From Silene noctiflora (Eukaryota; Streptophyta; Magnoliopsida; Caryophyllales; Caryophyllaceae), in contig VHZZ01000956.1 in assembly GCA_009801015.1 (NCBI GenBank), positions 38,868 to 59,261 of the forward strand: 20,394 nt of DNA, in the 5' to 3' direction. Position numbers and translations under genes: made by a program. This document shows positions 11,301 through 18,804 of this stretch, piece by piece. How positions within the stretch are numbered: position 1 is the first letter of the stretch; every line of letters begins with the position of its first letter. The notes under the pieces were generated by a model. It ran no database searches. It saw nothing but the letters and a program-made list of their open reading frames with translations, and had not been told where the DNA came from.

Positions 11301-14300
11301 AACAAGAAGATAAATTTAGTGGCAAAATAGATAAGTGGCTATTTTTTCTGTATTGCATTTGTAGATATTTTCTCAAAGAAGGGGTCAATGGAAAGCAGCG
11401 ACTCAATCTCAGGAATTCTTCAGAACTCTTCAGCGGTATTACAGCAATGCATACATGGATGCAGATAAGCAGAACGCTATAAATGTGTAAGCTTTATGGT
11501 TTTTTCTAAATAAGTTTTCTAATAATTTAGGTTTCTAACATTGCTCACTTTTCCATACCTAAATAATGTTAAATTTACCGAGTATCTGGCCCTGAAAGGA
11601 TACAAGGCATGAAACAATTATACAAGTTTGGTTTGTGATCAACATCCTTGAAGATTGCCCAAGTTTTCTGCTGCACAAGAAAATTATTACATACGCAGTT
11701 CTTTGCTTATCTCATGGAAACAAATTGCTGCAGGTTTTTGGGGAATTTTCAACCTCAGAGTGGCAAACCTTCAGTGTGGGAGTTAGGCTCGCATCATGAT
11801 TGTGATTCTAGGATAAATGTGCAATCAGAACATAAGGAAACGGAAAGGTACTTGTAGCTCATGGACATGAATAGGGCTATATAGAAGCCTTAAGCTGCTG
11901 CATTTCTTTTATTATGAATATAGGATCTCTAGTGGTAAAATTTTAATAGCTACTTTTAGTAGTGTTCAGTTTGGATGATAATTTAATATGGCTACGTAAT
12001 GGATGCTAGTTATTGCATTCCTTGTGTAGCCAGCATACTAGTCATGCTGTTTACAATGATAAATTTTCAAGAATATGGAGTATGCTTTAGTAGTTCAAGA
12101 ATCTAAGATGACTATATATGCCTATAACTAAAAGTTATTCTAAAGCAATCAAGACGTCTGGGTCCAAAGAACACCCTTGTGCCATATCGGGGCCCTCAAA
12201 GATGATAAATTATGAAATGTGCTTTATAAACAAGGCGACGACAATTTAAAGTTAAGGTGTTTGGTAATATTTATATTTTCGCTTATTAATTGTGAAATGT
12301 CATGATGTCCTTCATTGATGGAAGTAAAATAGTTGTGCCAATGTTAACGTTAAAATGCCATTTTGCCGGTATTTTCTGCCAACGCAACCCGTGCCGATTT
12401 GACATAAGATTCATGTGTAATACGCCATAAAATATGATGACATCACAGTGGAAAACTTACAAACGTGTGGCTGCTTAGTGAGGTAGTTGTACACATTGTG
12501 GAATGCATCTAGAATCATGAATCAGTGTTTTTTCTTCTTAATAAGTGGGAGGCCATTACATATTATTTCTTACATTCTCATATCTCCTTGGTTATTCCCG
12601 TTCATAAGTAGAAGGGTGAACTTTTACCAGGACACAAGGTTTCACTAACTGATGCTAACTATCTATATAACTTCCATTAGGTCATCGTTCAAAAGGTGTT
12701 GGTCCGATGGAAGCATTCTCCGTGAAAGCAGCTCACCTATTTCATCTTCAAATATGCGGCGAGAAAATTTTTCAAACTACGTTTTCCCCATTTCATCTGA
12801 AGATTCTAACAGGCTTCTGGTGGAGTCATCTCCAGACATATCAGCATCAGAAAGTGATACATCCTATTGCAGGTTATTCATGCATCCTTTCCATAAATGT
12901 TCCATCATGTTTTAGGTTTTATGTCTTTTGTTACTCTGGTTAAATTGGGTGATAATTTTTAGGTGGCGTGATAACTTGATCGCTTTTTTTTTGGTCATTT
13001 TGCTTATTAGGGAAGATTTGCCACGTTGATAACTTGACCCACTTTTTTGGTCATTTTGCTTATTAGGGAAGATTTACCACGCTGATGTAACTAGCTGTGT
13101 CATGATGCTATTTCACGTAGCTGATATAAGGATGTTGTGACGTGTGAGTGGATTTAAAGGATAGATGAAGTTTCTTCTCCAAGCCTGAAAGAACGTGTAA
13201 ATAACTTAACAAACACATGGATTTAAAGGATAGATTAAGTTTCTTTGATTGCTGGATTGTGTTGGGTGGCGGCTGTACTTGAGCTGACTATTTTGAATTT
13301 GTCAAACAAGCATTGTGCTTGTGTCATCCTCGGATGTGGATTTGGAGCACTATGAGATATCTTGTTAACTTTTAAAAAATTTTGCTCGCTCCATGCCTCC
13401 ATCCCATAGTTAACTGACGTCAACTTTGACCATTAATTTTTCCAAATATATGTAGATATGCTATGTAATACTTAGAGAAAATTGTTGATTACAACTTTAT
13501 AAAAACCACTTTTTAAAAATTACAGCCTTATAATTTTTTTTTTTGAAAATTACAGCCATAATATTACTTTTCTTTAAAAATTGCACCACGATGACATTTC
13601 CGGTCAATTTTGTCAAAAATTGACCGATATACCCTTGCCTATTTCTTTGCTTACTTACAGATTTTTCTCAATTTACCTATCATTTACCTCACCCCTATTC
13701 TCTAAAATTTCCCCAAATCTATTTTCTCTTGGTAGTGTTTCTGCAAATATTATATTTTTCCCAATTTGTTGTTTTTCAATTGATTGAATCGAATTTTAGG
13801 GTTTCAATTTGAGGAATATTGAAGAACCCTAACTATTTTCAATTTGGGGAAAATTGATGATGAAGAACACTAATTAATTTTAAGAGAAAATGGAAATAAT
13901 GGAACTAGAATTCAATTAAATCGATTAGGGTAGAATTTGAAGAAAAGGAGTGAATTTGATTTGGTGATGTTGTTGAAGAAATGAAGAATTAGAGAGAAAT
14001 TCCCCAATTTGTTGTTTTTCAATTGATTGAATCGAATTTCAGGGTTTCAATTTGGGGAAGATTGAAGAACCCTAATTATTTTCAATTTGGGGAAAATTGA
14101 TGGTGAAGAACATTAATTAATTTTTAGAGCAAATGGAAATAATAGAACTAGAATTCAATTAAATTGATTAGGGTAGAATTTGAAGAAAGGAGTGAATTAG
14201 ATTAGGTGATGTTGAATAAATGAAGAATTAGAGAGAAATGGAGGTGTGAAATCTGATTTGGGGATGAACACAAGGGCAAAAGGTTGAAGACAAGGGTATT

Positions 14301-17300
14301 TTGGTCTTTAAAAATGAACTTAAGTCACAAAAATTCAAATTGTGAGCAATTTCCCGACGGAGTTAATATTTTGACTGTAATTTATGATCAGAAGTAATAT
14401 TGTAATATTATGGCTGTAATTTTCAAAAAAAAAATTTTTAAGGATGTAACTTTTAAAAATTGGGTTTTATAAGGCTGTAATCAATAATTTTCTCTAATAC
14501 TTATTTTATGTGACTTGTCAAAACTACTCTCTCATATCATCGTCTTTGAAAAGTTGTACAATTTTATAATATGAAAGTGTGGGTCAAAGTTAACAAGTGT
14601 CTACCATTAAAGTTGCCACTAGTTCTAAGATGGTCCCACGAAGGCTTATCGTGAGATGACTGAGATCTCTCACAGAATATGTAATTTCATATATTTTTCT
14701 TTCCTTTTATGTTTGTTGTTGTGTTATTTATTGCGACTCATATTATCTTATTATGAGGCGGTCGCTTAGGAGACTTGTCTAAAATTAAAGAGGGAAAATA
14801 TAAATGACATATAGGGGGTAATATACTAATATCTACTGATCCTGTAAGGTCTGACAGCCTCTCTGCAGATCAGGAGTCCGATAGTTTAGAGTTGATTCTC
14901 CTCTCGTGATTTATTGTTTGGTCTTTGTGTTTTTGACGTTCGCCATTTTTTCGTATGCATTCGTTTACATAAGTATTAAACTTCTCTAATATTCTTTGCA
15001 ACAGGTATACAAAATCTATTCCCCGAAAGCAGTTCTTTGGAGATGTACAACGAGAACAATATGTCGAAAACAATCATGTCAACATTCATGAACGGTTAGA
15101 TTCATTAGACTGCTCAAATTTTGTAGACTTGGAATGGCTTTCTTCTTCCGGAAATTCATGCGAGGAAGAGTCATATGAAAGGTACTATTTCCTCTTCTCG
15201 AACTATTGTCATTTTTGGTCTAGTCATATGTTTAGTTTTAAAAAAGCGTGCCTTGAGTGCGCCTAAGGCGCGCCTTGGATGAGGCACTAGCCAAAACGCC
15301 TCAGTGCATTTTAGGTGCGGCTTTTAGACAAGGCTAACTAGTAGTAGTACGCGCTTTCCATATCTTTTAGACAAGGCTCACCATCTCTTTTCCCCATTAT
15401 TCCTAACTTTTGAAATTCTTTCTTTATTAACTTTACTCCTTGACATGTTAGCCAACTAGAAAACTCCTCGAAAGGCTATTGTTCCCCAAAATTTTATTTG
15501 GAAATTACAAATTTGTTATAAAAAATAGGGCGCCTCACGTCCAAAAGGCGCGTGCCTTCGCCTTGCGCCTTATCGCCTCGACCCCTTAGCGCCTTTTGCA
15601 TTTTCAAACTAAGGTCATATGTAGCTATTCCAGTTGTTCTTAATAAGGTATCATGCTGTCATGACATTGTATTTTGCCTTCTGCCCTCATCAGTTTGTTA
15701 GGATGAAGTAAAAACTTAGGGTGGACACTTTCAGTTTATACTTCAATCGTGGACTTAACGACAGCTGCTCCGCTGAGCTGCCACCTTTGCGTCTTTTTAC
15801 TATTTTAGTTGACATCCCATGCTCTGTTATTCTGCCAATGGCTGCAAATTGATTTTATGTCTACATCAACAATAGAGCCTAGCCCAAGTCTTGTTTCCTA
15901 CATTGTACTGTCTGATTTACTTTCAAACCATACATATGATCTGTGGGCACAATCGGTTCTGTTATTTTAAAAGATGATTCTCTGTTGTCGTTTGCACAAC
16001 CTTGAATTATTGTTATGCCTGATATATTTGGGTGAGCTGTATCCAGCAGAAGTTTCAGGCAACATTGGCATTTTGGCAAACAAAACTTACGCTGCGAATA
16101 CTCAAGTACTCTTACGAAAGATATCAAAGTACCAACATCTCGTGCATACATGATGAACTGTTTCTGCACCCTACTATTAAGATGATGAGTGAAATGAGTG
16201 AAATCTCCCGAGAAATGAATATAAGACTTCCTCTTCTAGGAATATTTTGTAGCCTAATGAAATAACCAGAGCCATTTTCTCACTAATTCCCAGGGACACA
16301 ATTTTTAAATTATGAGTAACATCTTCGAATAGCAATGCTTATGCTAAAACCTGTTTATGAAAAAGGATCACGCATTTGATTTTATGCTTTGATAGTGGAA
16401 CTGTGGAAGTGTTGAATAATGCAACAACACATCTAGATTAATTCGTACATGCATAGTGAATCTCAGCGATACTGTATTTCATATGTTTATGCTTCTAAAC
16501 TATACAGTGCACGGGTATTATATTATCTTTCACGGATTCATGCTCCTAGGTTGTATGTGTTAACCAGCTCACGAATCTCCTTATAAATACTTTATTCCAG
16601 ACAAGTCTCACATTTCTCAACACCGTATGCGAAATGGTAGAGGCACTAGACTGAGTAGGACTGTGTAATCAAGCTACATTTAAATTTTTATCCTTTTTCA
16701 ATCACCGCAGGTCAACGTTTACGAGCTCTCCAATTGCTGGGCTGTCATCAGATAATGTTATGAATGGAGTGGTGGGGACCCCCTCCAGTAGTCAATTTGG
16801 GTCTGGGATGAAGGTCGGTACTTTTATTTTACTATTTAATGGTTTTAAATCACGACGGAATAAGACAAATTTGCTCACTAAAGACTGCATTGTAGCCGTC
16901 ATTTCCAATTATTTTCATTTTGGGTCATACGGAAACAACTTCATTTTGTTGTCAACACTAAGAGTCTAAGACTACTCTCACCCAACCCTTACCATGCCAT
17001 CCGGGGTGATGTGAAAGCCCTCGATGCATTGGGGTAATGTTGTTGTAATGGTTTCAGTAATACATTTATGATGCGCATGTGTTAGATAATCATTTTGTGG
17101 TTGACTACGGAATGGTTTAGGAGAATCCTCTAACTTTTGTGTATTTGTGTTTAAAGCAAGACATTCCCATAGCTTAAAAGTTGTTTACACAGTGATGCAT
17201 GGATTCCTGAGTATCTGCATGAAATTTGCTACGATATAAGTCCTGATCGGTTGCTCTTGTAACCGCCAAATCCACTTATACTTGAATTTGCTTTAAAAGG

Positions 17301-17774
17301 CCTAATTACTGAATAAGTTGCTTTTCAATATCCCAATTTGAAAATTCGTACTCCCTCCGTTCCGGTCATTTGTTGTCCTTTGGTTTTGGCACAAAGACCA
17401 AGGAAAGAGGAGGGAGCCAATTATAAGATGACGAATGGATTAAATTGAATGTGAAAGATCAAATTACTCCTCAAATGCAATCTAAAAATAGAAAGGACAA
17501 CAATTCATTGAGACACCCCAAAATGGAAAAGGACAACAAATGACCGGGACGGAGGGAGTATATGATAATATCATGATAGCTATTTAGTATTTACGCATGA
17601 AGTGTGGGTAATTTCTTAGATGCTGGGGCATAGTTAATGTGTTTGAATTCATCACAGGGAAGAGAGCCGACAGACCCAGAACTATCTTGCAACAAGGCTG
17701 GCAATTCTGTGCTAGAAGAATACTCGGACAACTTTGTGCATTGGGTAACATATGGCGAGACGCTTTGCCAATGA
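1005..17774 (+). CDS. SAC: SAC-domain phosphoinositide phosphatase (plant SAC1-SAC5/FIG4-like clade), 16 coding exons, 831 aa
   Basis: Coding exons: 1005-1106, 3524-3728, 3820-3985, 4616-4838, 5331-5407, 5917-6104, 6381-6478, 7086-7219, 7409-7528, 10752-11109, 11365-11486, 11734-11847, 12681-12872, 15005-15181, 16711-16813, 17658-17774. Every intron is GT-AG and the sum is 2,496 nt, 831 codons plus TGA. Seen: N-terminal [17 protein letters not shown] (residues 26-42), [10 protein letters not shown] (249-258), FWSQ (305-308), and the catalytic loop [12 protein letters not shown] (487-498), whose Cys490 and Arg496 form CX5R. After about residue 610 comes a serine-rich tail ending near the SDNF-HW motif. 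There is no C-terminal membrane pair, unlike SAC6-8, and no SAC9-like extension. Known of the family: Arabidopsis SAC1-5 dephosphorylate PI(3,5)P2, and SAC2-5 act at the tonoplast. Inferred: the same job here. No frameshift or lost catalytic residue is seen. Which of SAC1-5 it matches best cannot be decided by eye. Confidence 0.95.
1379..1497 (+). repeat. SINE-like fragment, copy 1 (intron 1)
   Basis: The stretch from GAGTCGTTAGATCA through CAACCTCTCT and GGGAGCCCTTAAGG to GTGTAATGTTGTGG resembles the 3' body of tRNA-derived plant SINEs of the TS/Au type. It shares its ending (GTAATGTTGTTG-like) with the fragment at 16921-17048. No clear target duplication is seen and the copy is degenerate. 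Confidence 0.45.
2305..2358. repeat. compound microsatellite (TG)16 followed by (TGG)8
   Basis: Sixteen uninterrupted TG units (2305-2336) run straight into eight TGG units (2335-2358), all inside intron 1. Perfect units imply recent slippage, so the length is likely polymorphic. Confidence 0.97.
3524..3728 (+). CDS. SAC: SAC phosphatase exon 2 (residues 35-103)
   Basis: It begins after TGTAG with NFYMIGRD and runs through WRVLTISR and [18 protein letters not shown], a start-of-SAC-domain block typical of the family. The donor is GTTG|GTATGT, phase 1. The open frame runs on into intron 2 to a stop at 3754, which is read-through and not coding. Confidence 0.93.
3820..3985 (+). CDS. SAC: SAC phosphatase exon 3 (residues 103-158)
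   Basis: It follows TTTAG and encodes [20 protein letters not shown], a strongly conserved SAC-domain strand region, then [13 protein letters not shown]. The donor is ACAG|GTACAT, phase 2, splitting an Arg codon that is completed by exon 4. Confidence 0.93.
3986..4615 (+). other. intron 3 of the SAC gene
   Basis: This is a 630-bp phase-2 intron. It contains an 18-nt stretch at 4101-4118 bounded by TTCCAG and GTCTTA that would insert six residues without breaking the frame. The rest is AT-rich with no recognised repeat. The main model splices from 3985 to 4616 because this gives the family-like RYKKLL junction directly. Confidence 0.7.
4616..4838 (+). CDS. SAC: SAC phosphatase exon 4 (residues 158-232)
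   Basis: It begins after GTGCAG with [20 protein letters not shown], a signature SAC-domain stretch, and continues with [10 protein letters not shown] and [12 protein letters not shown]. The donor is GCAG|GTTAGT, phase 0. The frame stays open about 75 nt into intron 4, which is read-through. Confidence 0.94.
5131..5192 (+). repeat. SINE-like fragment, copy 2 (intron 4)
   Basis: GGGTCATCTAGAAACAACTT followed by GGAGTAAGGCTGCGTACA matches the central conserved block of TS/Au-like plant SINEs. It aligns with the start of the copy in intron 15 (GGGTCATACGGAAACAACTT). It lies in the 492-bp intron 4, which otherwise shows no recognised feature. Confidence 0.5.
5331..5407 (+). CDS. SAC: SAC phosphatase exon 5 (residues 233-258)
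   Basis: It follows AATTCAG and encodes [20 protein letters not shown] and then HYAGTR. The RSRH-AGTR motif is one of the conserved SAC-domain motifs. The donor is CAAG|GTTGGC, phase 2, a relatively weak donor. Confidence 0.93.
5711..5928 (+). repeat. tandem duplication of the intron 5/exon 6 border
   Basis: Two diverged units, 5711-5806 (96 bp) and 5807-5928 (122 bp), precede exon 6. Each begins with a TGGAGTAATG-like piece that also occurs inside exon 6 at 5929 (TGGAGTAAATG), continues with CTCTTTCCAACTA, and ends with ATTAGGTATCTTAAAC, the acceptor plus the first exon bases. The first unit therefore creates a full decoy acceptor at 5793-5794. The second unit carries about 26 extra bases. 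The homology runs into coding sequence, so the duplication started from the exon border. Confidence 0.85.
5917..6104 (+). CDS. SAC: SAC phosphatase exon 6 (residues 258-321)
   Basis: It completes the [11 protein letters not shown] motif and encodes [13 protein letters not shown], then [15 protein letters not shown], a conserved SAC-domain core. The acceptor is CGATTAG|GTATC. A near-identical decoy acceptor with the first exon bases lies 122 bp upstream at 5793-5794, but reading from it meets a stop after about 20 codons, so the acceptor at 5917 is the one that keeps the frame. The donor is ATAT|GTATGT, phase 1. Confidence 0.93.
6381..6478 (+). CDS. SAC: SAC phosphatase exon 7 (residues 321-353)
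   Basis: It follows TTTTTAG and encodes [20 protein letters not shown] followed by [13 protein letters not shown], both conserved in the SAC domain. The donor is CAAG|GTATGT, phase 0. Confidence 0.94.
6479..7085 (+). other. intron 7 of the SAC gene
   Basis: This is a 607-bp phase-0 intron. It has a T-rich tract followed by a G-rich segment near 6655-6710, then unassigned sequence. No repeat terminus or coding similarity is recognised. Confidence 0.6.
7086..7219 (+). CDS. SAC: SAC phosphatase exon 8 (residues 354-398)
   Basis: It follows GAACAG and encodes [20 protein letters not shown] and then [14 protein letters not shown], matching the family. The donor is GAAG|GTAATT, phase 2. Confidence 0.94.
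7409..7528 (+). CDS. SAC: SAC phosphatase exon 9 (residues 398-438)
   Basis: It follows TTTCCAG and encodes [20 protein letters not shown] and GFFYCQLP, then the start of a variable linker. The donor is TTAC|GTAAGC, phase 2. It is followed by the largest intron (3.2 kb), enlarged by a retroelement. An extra linker exon inside that intron cannot be fully excluded, but the frame closes without one. Confidence 0.9.
7811..8222 (+). repeat. 5' LTR of the intron 9 retroelement
   Basis: It shares with the 3' copy, in the same order, CATATCTTTAGTAGATATG, TAGGATT-TTATG, AACTTGAG-TGGTAGGATTTC, TAAATAATTG, GAGGATTCTTAAG and TTTACATCA. The two copies are clearly diverged, with many substitutions and small indels. 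Confidence 0.75.
8934..9547 (+). repeat. 3' LTR of the intron 9 retroelement, interrupted by a MITE
   Basis: It matches the 5' copy in order but is about 200 bp longer, because a foldback element sits at about 9192-9372. Subtracting the insertion leaves about the same length as the 412-bp 5' copy. Confidence 0.75.
9192..9372. mobile_element. foldback MITE nested in the 3' LTR
   Basis: Terminal inverted repeats ATGTTACTCAGACT (9194-9207) and AGTCGGAATAACAT (9357-9370) pair at 12 of 14 positions. Inside is a stem CATACCCATGTCCGA/TCGGACACGGGTATG (9302-9316 and 9327-9341, one mismatch). The ends resemble a widespread plant foldback family whose tips read ATGTT-CTC-GACT. The target duplication is not clear. 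Confidence 0.7.
9548..10751 (+). other. remainder of intron 9
   Basis: About 1.2 kb between the retroelement and exon 10. An imperfect inverted repeat at about 9951-10008 pairs ATGCATCC with GGATGCAT, with CTTACCCC and GGGGGAAGGG inside it. Otherwise it is AT- and pyrimidine-rich sequence with no recognised feature. The open frame at 10407-10634 is low-complexity and not supported. Confidence 0.55.
10752..11109 (+). CDS. SAC: SAC phosphatase exon 10 with CX5R catalytic loop (residues 438-557)
   Basis: It follows GATGCAG. It opens with an acidic variable linker (residues about 439-480, many Asp and Glu) and then encodes the active site [12 protein letters not shown]: nucleophile Cys490, Arg496 and Thr497. 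It continues with [14 protein letters not shown] and [17 protein letters not shown], conserved C-terminal SAC-domain segments. The donor is CAAG|GTATAC, phase 0. The catalytic loop is intact, so the gene looks functional. Confidence 0.96.
11365..11486 (+). CDS. SAC: SAC phosphatase exon 11 (residues 558-598)
   Basis: It follows TTTGTAG and encodes [20 protein letters not shown], then [19 protein letters not shown], the end of the conserved domain. The donor is ATGT|GTAAGC, phase 2. Confidence 0.94.
11734..11847 (+). CDS. SAC: SAC phosphatase exon 12 (residues 598-636)
   Basis: It follows GCTGCAG and encodes [19 protein letters not shown], the typical junction between the SAC domain and the C-terminal tail. 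The donor is AAAG|GTACTT, phase 2. Confidence 0.92.
11848..12680 (+). other. intron 12 of the SAC gene
   Basis: An 833-bp phase-2 intron of ordinary AT-rich sequence. I see no repeat termini, coding similarity or RNA gene in it. Confidence 0.6.
12681..12872 (+). CDS. SAC: SAC phosphatase exon 13, serine-rich tail (residues 636-700)
   Basis: It follows CCATTAG. It encodes a low-complexity, serine-rich stretch (about 19 Ser in 64 residues) with [20 protein letters not shown] near its start. This tail is poorly conserved in the family, so the exon rests mainly on frame continuity and splice sites. The donor is GCAG|GTTATT, phase 2. Confidence 0.87.
12970..13083 (+). repeat. tandem duplication, 58-bp unit (intron 13)
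   Basis: Two adjacent copies, 12970-13027 and 13028-13083, share GATAACTTGA, GGTCATTTTGCTTATTAGGG and AAGATTT-CCACG-TGAT, with only a few differences and a shorter T-run in the second. A separate 27-bp repeat beginning GGATTTAAAGGATAGAT occurs at 13150 and 13219. Confidence 0.85.
13475..14494. mobile_element. Mutator-like MITE with 9-bp target duplications (intron 13)
   Basis: Inverted repeats of about 93 bp (13475-13567 and 14402-14494) start GAGAAAATT(G/A)TTGATTACA and end at TAATATTAC. They are flanked by identical 9-bp direct repeats TAATACTTA at 13466-13474 and 14495-14503. Long terminal inverted repeats starting with G plus a 9-bp target duplication are diagnostic of Mutator-like elements. 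The 1,020-bp element has no transposase, so it is non-autonomous. Its interior holds a 243-bp tandem duplication. Confidence 0.92.
13760..14239 (-). repeat. 243-bp tandem duplication inside the Mutator-like element
   Basis: Copy 1 (about 13760-14000) and copy 2 (about 14001-14239) both start CCCAATTTGTTGTTTTTCAA and end AATTAGAGAGAAAT, with few differences. Read on the - strand the unit looks like a plant 5' leader (CTTCATTTCTTC, CACTCC-TTTCTTCAAATTC, AACCCTAA-type pieces), which suggests captured host leader sequence. That is inference, since no donor gene is visible here. Confidence 0.85.
15005..15181 (+). CDS. SAC: SAC phosphatase exon 14 (residues 700-759)
   Basis: It follows GCAACAG and encodes [15 protein letters not shown], then [18 protein letters not shown], a recognisable conserved block in the tail of plant SAC1-5 proteins. 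The donor is AAAG|GTACTA, phase 2. Confidence 0.91.
15231..15613. mobile_element. GGCGCC-rich transposable element with 8-9 bp target duplications (intron 14)
   Basis: The ends TTAGTTTTAAAA and TTTTCAAACTAAG are short, imperfect inverted repeats. They are flanked by GTCATATGT at 15223-15231 and 15614-15622. Next to each end lie clusters of GGCGC/GCGCC motifs (15248-15285 and 15530-15595). Inside, TTTTAGACAAGGCT occurs twice (about 15321 and 15364). The target-site length fits a hAT-like (8 bp) or Mutator-like (9 bp) element; which one depends on assigning one boundary base. No coding sequence is present. Confidence 0.75.
15614..16710 (+). other. remainder of intron 14
   Basis: About 1.1 kb of AT-rich intron between the GGCGCC element and exon 15. 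Overlapping open frames on both strands around 15879-16265 show no family resemblance and no coding signature. Nothing else is recognised. Confidence 0.55.
16711..16813 (+). CDS. SAC: SAC phosphatase exon 15 (residues 759-793)
   Basis: It follows CACCGCAG and encodes a short Ser/Gly-rich segment beginning [15 protein letters not shown]. The donor is GAAG|GTCGGT, phase 0, a non-optimal donor. The frame stays open into intron 15, so a retained intron would give a different C-terminus. Confidence 0.87.
16921..17048 (+). repeat. SINE-like fragment, copy 3 (intron 15)
   Basis: It starts GGGTCATACGGAAACAACTT like the copy in intron 4, and ends CATTGGGGTAATGTTGTTGT, a 3' end typical of plant SINEs with a TTG-type tail. 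The middle (CTCTCACCCAACCCTTACCA) is the usual pyrimidine-rich body. The tRNA-related 5' part with its A and B boxes is missing or unrecognisable. Confidence 0.55.
17351..17558. mobile_element. Stowaway MITE (Tc1/mariner type) in intron 15
   Basis: The terminal inverted repeats begin CTCCCTCCGT(T/C)CCGGTCAT and continue through TTGTTGTCCTTT, about 31 bp with one mismatch. They are flanked by TA at 17349-17350 and 17559-17560. CTCCCTCCGT ends with a TA target duplication define the Stowaway superfamily. The element is 208 bp and has no coding capacity. Its near-perfect ends suggest a relatively young insertion. Confidence 0.96.
17658..17774 (+). CDS. SAC: SAC phosphatase exon 16, C-terminus (residues 794-831)
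   Basis: It follows ATCACAG and encodes [11 protein letters not shown] and the terminal [16 protein letters not shown], then TGA at 17772-17774. The end is polar with no membrane segment, which separates this protein from the SAC6-8 group. Confidence 0.9.
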   Translation, partial: GREPTDPELSCNKAGNSVLEEYSDNFVHWVTYGETLCQ

Positions 17775-18050
17775 TTTAGTTGTCAACTTTGTCTTTCTTC
17801 CTTTTTTTTTTGCGGGCGACTTCATACTTCAGCTGTGTGCCGTGAGAGTAGTGAACATCATTTGACGCTTGTATGCGATAGAGCCAAATGCCATGGCTCA
17901 GAGAGTTCTTCATTCGGCTGTCTTATTGTATATGGTAAATACTATATACCGGTAGTCACAGAATATTCTAGTCGAAGATTATCTTAGAAGATTTTCTTAT
18001 TTTACTTAAGTGCCCTGTAAATATTTATGTTTTGCTCTTTGAAGTTCTCT
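17775..18050 (+). other. probable 3' UTR of the SAC gene
   Basis: AT-rich sequence follows the TGA. No canonical AATAAA is present. T-rich and TGTAAATATTTATG-like stretches around 18010-18030 could serve as plant far-upstream and near-upstream polyadenylation elements. The end is an estimate. Confidence 0.35.
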
Positions 18051-18360
18051 CAAATGTAGTCCATCAATTTTTTTTAATCATTTTTGTTGCCTATTGTAAG
18101 GCTTATCTTGAAAGCGATAAAAAGAAGAATACTGTTTTAAAAAATGGTTTGCTGTAAACAATCAAATATAGCATTTGCCTTTGGGACACCATTCACCTAG
18201 AGGAACTATTGCAATTTTGCAATCTTGGTTTCATTTACATTCAATCTGTTTCCATTTGGTTGGAAAGTATACATTAGACCTGACAAATAGGTTATTCAGA
18301 CATTGTCGGTTGGGTTGAATCAGATTTTTTTCGTTTGGGCATGAGCTTTAGATTGATTTT
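18051..18360. other. AT-rich intergenic stretch, nothing firm
   Basis: No gene is seen. A short segment near 18279-18330 (GACCTGACAAATAGGTTA and GGTTGGGTTGAATCAG) is loosely the inverted counterpart of the ACCCGA-rich block ending near 19200. This hints that 18279-19205 might be one decayed element, but the match is weak. Confidence 0.3.
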
Positions 18361-18539
18361 TTTTGTTGATTAGGTGTAGTGGTCAAATGGTCGGCCAACT
18401 TGTGTAATGCACGTAGACGGTACCAAACTAATATTACGACGTGTGATATTTAAGCGGTATGCCCTTTTATCACGTGTTCGATTTTTGACTTATTGAAGTC
18501 GAGTCTAGAATGCAAAGAGAGAGAGGAGAGGGGGCGGAC

Positions 18540-18790
18540 ACTCACGTACTTTGGAATGGAGCACCTAGGTACGTACTTGACTAAATTTAGGGTAGCCATT
18601 AATCCACGCGAAAAATGTATTGGGACATTGGATTTACCTTCACAATGCCTAAAATGCCCTCTTTTTCTATGCAACTTGTTGCAATGGTGGGCATGAATAG
18701 ATCCCGTGTCCTCGTGCTTTCCCCCCGCGAATTTATGGCTCCCCTAAATTTAGTGGATAGCGTGCAAGATAGTGCGCCATGCACCGTAGG
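18540..18790. repeat. foldback (inverted) repeat downstream of the SAC gene
   Basis: The arm at 18580-18610 (ACTAAATTTAGGGTAGCCAT and on to ACGCG) pairs with 18726-18754 (CGCG and on to CCCCTAAATTTAGT) with few mismatches. Weaker pairing extends outward (GGAATGGAGCAC with GTGCGCCATGCAC) and inward. Open frames on both strands here are by-products of the inverted repeat. Confidence 0.7.
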
Positions 18791-18804
18791 GTATTATTAG
18801 TCAC

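Noticed and set aside
18374-18486. tRNA gene
   Set aside because: The A-box-like and B-box-like words are about 85 bp apart and no cloverleaf can be drawn, so at most this is a SINE-like promoter relic.
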